Shown in pieces: positions 5,848 to 7,368 of a stretch of 7,368 nucleotides of DNA. A program made the translations under genes and the position numbers. Location: the NCBI GenBank assembly GCA_023428805.1, contig JAEYWW010000145.1:1-7368 (forward strand). The letters are read 5' to 3'. Each line of letters opens with the position of its first letter. The first letter of the stretch is position 1. This stretch comes from Armatimonadota bacterium (lineage in GTDB: Bacteria > Armatimonadota > Fimbriimonadia > Fimbriimonadales > Fimbriimonadaceae). The notes below the pieces were generated by a model that worked only from the letters and a program-made list of their open reading frames with translations, was not told the origin of the DNA and made no database searches.

Positions 5848-6414
5848 TCAGACGCCTGCGGCGAGGATGATCGCTTCCGCGACTTCCTTCATGCTCTTGC
5901 GTGCGTTCATCGCCTGAGTCTGGATGCGCCGGTACGCTTCAGCCTCCTCCAATCCCTGAGTATTCATCAGGATTCCCTTGGCCTTCTCGATCAGTTTCCG
6001 GGCTTCCAGGCGATCCTGAACTGACTCCAGTTCCTTTTTGAGCTGGATGTTCTGCTCGAATCGGGCGCGGGCGACTTCAATGGCCGGGGAGAGGTCGCTG
6101 GGCTTGAACGGCTTCACGAGATACCCGAACACGCCCGCATCCTTGGCGCGGTCGATCAGTTCCTGATCGCTGTAGGCGGTCAGGAGGACGGCGGGGGCCA
6201 CTCCTTCATCCGCAATCTGGCTCGCCGCATCGATCCCATCCACAAGCGGCATTTTTACGTCGAGGACGCAGACATCGGGCTTGTTCTCCTGGGCGAGGGC
6301 CACCGCCTGCTTGCCGTCTTCGGCCTCCGCGACCACTTCATGGCCGAGGGTTTCCAGGATGTGCCTCAGGTCGAGGCGGATGATCGGGTCGTCGTCTGCA
6401 ATCAGAACTCGCAT
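5848..6414 (-). CDS. ANTAR-domain response regulator (receiver plus RNA-binding antiterminator)
   Basis: The 188-residue regulator has two domains. Residues 1-118 are a CheY-like receiver with acidic pocket D7-D9, phosphoacceptor D52 in VLDVKMP, T79 in LLTAYSD and K101 in LVKPF, so phosphorylation should be functional. A short helical, probably coiled-coil linker (about 115-140, rich in E, K, L and Q) leads to a C-terminal ANTAR domain (about 134-187) with the hallmark LIEKAKGILMN, EAEAYRRIQTQAMN and SMKEVAEAII. ANTAR proteins such as AmiR, NasR, EutV and PdtaR bind paired stem-loops in nascent mRNA and prevent transcription termination, often after dimerising on phosphorylation. No histidine kinase gene is adjacent, so it is probably served by an unlinked sensor. 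It is the first gene of the seven-gene minus-strand operon. ATG at 6414 is preceded by a purine-rich AGAGAG about 5-6 nt upstream. Which transcripts it controls cannot be seen from this window. Confidence 0.95.
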   Translation of the reverse strand: MRVLIADDDPIIRLDLRHILETLGHEVVAEAEDGKQAVALAQENKPDVCVLDVKMPLVDGIDAASQIADEGVAPAVLLTAYSDQELIDRAKDAGVFGYLVKPFKPSDLSPAIEVARARFEQNIQLKKELESVQDRLEARKLIEKAKGILMNTQGLEEAEAYRRIQTQAMNARKSMKEVAEAIILAAGV

Positions 6415-6505
6415 GGCGTCTCTCTTTTGGCCCGTGCACGACGCTGTGGCGGACTTTCATAGTACCAACCTCGGCGGTATCCTCCCAGGCGTGAAGACCC
6501 CGGCG
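6415..6505. promoter_or_regulatory. Divergent intergenic region, expected to hold both promoters
   Basis: These 91 nt lie between the start of the minus-strand operon and the divergent hypothetical gene, so both promoters are expected here. Candidate elements are poor. On the minus strand TACTAT (about 6460-6465) could be a -10 box, but I find no TTGACA-like hexamer at 17 nt. CGTGCACG at 6433-6440 is a perfect 8-bp palindrome that could be an operator half or chance. No hairpin pair typical of an ANTAR target was obvious by eye. Confidence 0.35.
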
Positions 6506-7351
6506 ATGGACCTGCTCGAAGGCGTGATTGACTACGCTGGACTCTATCCGCCTGCGAAGCTGCCTCTGGCCGAAGCTGTCGCCGAATACCAAAGCATCCT
6601 GAAAGGAGAAGGCGCATGGCTGACCAGCCGATTCGTTTGTCCCGCGGCGGATCGGGATGCGGTGCAGAGCGCGTTTGGAGGCGAAGAGGTTTTCCTTACT
6701 TTGGTTGGGTCGGGAGATTTTGCCGCCGATGCGGATGCTCTGTTGAAGGAGGGACCTGCTGTCGCCACCGGATATGAAGCGCGGCTGCCGGCGGGGGGAG
6801 ACGAGCTTTTGTCATCTCTGGCCCGCATCAAAAAGCTGGTGAAAAAAGTGGAGGGCGAGGTGGATGTTTATGCCGAACTGCCCTGGTCCGAGGATTTGAT
6901 CGAGTCGATGCACGAGGTCGCATCGGTGGAGGGGGTCGGCTTCAAGGCGCGGACCGGAGGCGTGACGGCTGATGCGTTTCCTTCAACCGGTCAACTGGCC
7001 GCGTTCATCACCGAAGTGGTCGCCCTCGAAGCTCCCTTCAAGTTCACCGCGGGTCTCCACGAGCCGATCCGGTACCGCGATGAGAGTCTGGGAGTGATGC
7101 GGCACGGCTTCATCAATGTCCTCGTCGCTTCCGCCCTCGCCCTGACGCACGACTTTTCCACGTCGGAGGTGCAGGCCCTTCTCGAAATCACCGATGCGGC
7201 TGAATTCGCGCTGGGCGATGGCGCAATCCAGGTGAAGGGCCACGCTCTTTCGCTGCCAGAGATTGCGGAGCTCCGAGAAATGTTCGGCGGTTTCGGCTCC
7301 TGCTCGGTGGCTGAACCGCTGGACGGTCTCAAAAGAATCGGCTGGGTCTGA
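6506..7351 (+). CDS. Conserved hypothetical protein with YAGLYPPA and SCSxxEP motifs
   Basis: This is a 281-residue protein that I recognise only as a conserved bacterial hypothetical family. I know of no assigned function. It begins with LLEGVIDYAGLYPPAKLPLA (3-22). Other likely conserved blocks are W38-SRFVCPA, VGFKARTGG (144-152), FKFTAGLHEPIRYR (178-191), RHGFINV (199-205) and a C-terminal GFGSCSVAEPLDGLKRIGW (262-280). Alternating predicted strands and helices, with K147, K179 and H185 at strand ends, suggest a barrel-like enzyme fold. That is inference only. There are no signal peptide, membrane segment or long low-complexity regions. I prefer ATG 6506, because the conserved block starts right after it. 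GTG 6491 is also in frame, and frames upstream overlap the divergent regulator. Neither start has a good ribosome-binding site. It is transcribed away from the ANTAR regulator across a 91-nt gap. TGA ends at 7351, and the last 17 bases of the window hold nothing recognisable. Confidence 0.82.
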   Translation: MDLLEGVIDYAGLYPPAKLPLAEAVAEYQSILKGEGAWLTSRFVCPAADRDAVQSAFGGEEVFLTLVGSGDFAADADALLKEGPAVATGYEARLPAGGDELLSSLARIKKLVKKVEGEVDVYAELPWSEDLIESMHEVASVEGVGFKARTGGVTADAFPSTGQLAAFITEVVALEAPFKFTAGLHEPIRYRDESLGVMRHGFINVLVASALALTHDFSTSEVQALLEITDAAEFALGDGAIQVKGHALSLPEIAELREMFGGFGSCSVAEPLDGLKRIGWV

Positions 7352-7368
7352 GATTAAGGCCCCACTGG

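Noticed and set aside
6281..6505. N-terminal extension of the divergent hypothetical protein to 6281
   Set aside because: It overlaps the receiver domain of the ANTAR regulator antisense, and the added residues look like shadow translation. The conserved block starts after ATG 6506.
1..7368. Search by eye for tRNA or rRNA genes, CRISPR repeats, insertion-sequence ends and phage genes
   Set aside because: No cloverleaf, spaced repeat array, transposase motif or terminal inverted repeats were seen. Nearly all bases are accounted for by coding sequence.

Overview
The window is accessory-free chromosomal sequence from what is probably a diderm (Gram-negative-type) bacterium of moderately high GC. 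The fragment at the left edge ends like an outer-membrane beta-barrel strand, with a C-terminal Phe, and the operon carries an acyl-ACP/CoA-dependent lysophosphatidate acyltransferase. Clear Shine-Dalgarno sites precede TTG and possibly CTG starts. I cannot place the phylum from sequence alone. An ANTAR response regulator, a NanE-ROK fusion and a 'YAGLYPPA' conserved hypothetical together would be compatible with Armatimonadota or a similar lineage, but that is only a guess. I see no mobile elements, tRNA or rRNA genes, CRISPR array or phage genes.

Layout. Positions 2-187 (+) hold the 3' end of a gene whose product looks like a beta-barrel; it runs tail-to-tail into, and overlaps, the last gene of a long minus-strand operon. 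That operon is transcribed right to left from about 6414 to 120 and has seven genes: an ANTAR-type response regulator (6414-5848), a HIT-family nucleotide hydrolase or phosphorylase (5828-5328), a family-4-like Fe-S uracil-DNA glycosylase (about 5320 or 5341 to 4703), a NanE-ROK fusion (4706-3261), a compact monomeric sarcosine oxidase-like flavoprotein (3264-2266), a class I CPD photolyase (2258-834) and a PlsC-type acyltransferase (821-120). The largest intergenic gap is 19 nt and several genes overlap. A 91-nt intergenic stretch (6415-6505) separates the operon from a divergent gene (6506-7351, +) that encodes a conserved but uncharacterised protein.

How the genes fit together. Two are DNA-repair enzymes: the glycosylase removes uracil and the photolyase reverses UV dimers. 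The HIT protein probably clears dinucleoside polyphosphates or nucleotide adducts. The NanE-ROK fusion has the two steps of amino-sugar salvage (ManNAc to ManNAc-6-P to GlcNAc-6-P), but its ROK half lacks the usual zinc and sugar-binding motifs, so its substrate is open. The oxidase and acyltransferase add amine catabolism and phospholipid synthesis. The set is functionally mixed but physically tightly packed. The ANTAR regulator at its head would be expected to act on nascent RNA by antitermination.

The points most worth a second look are the degenerate ROK half of the fusion, the two consecutive TTGA stop/start couplings, the glycosylase that has only CTG or GTG as possible starts, the shortened flavin oxidase and the uncharacterised divergent protein.
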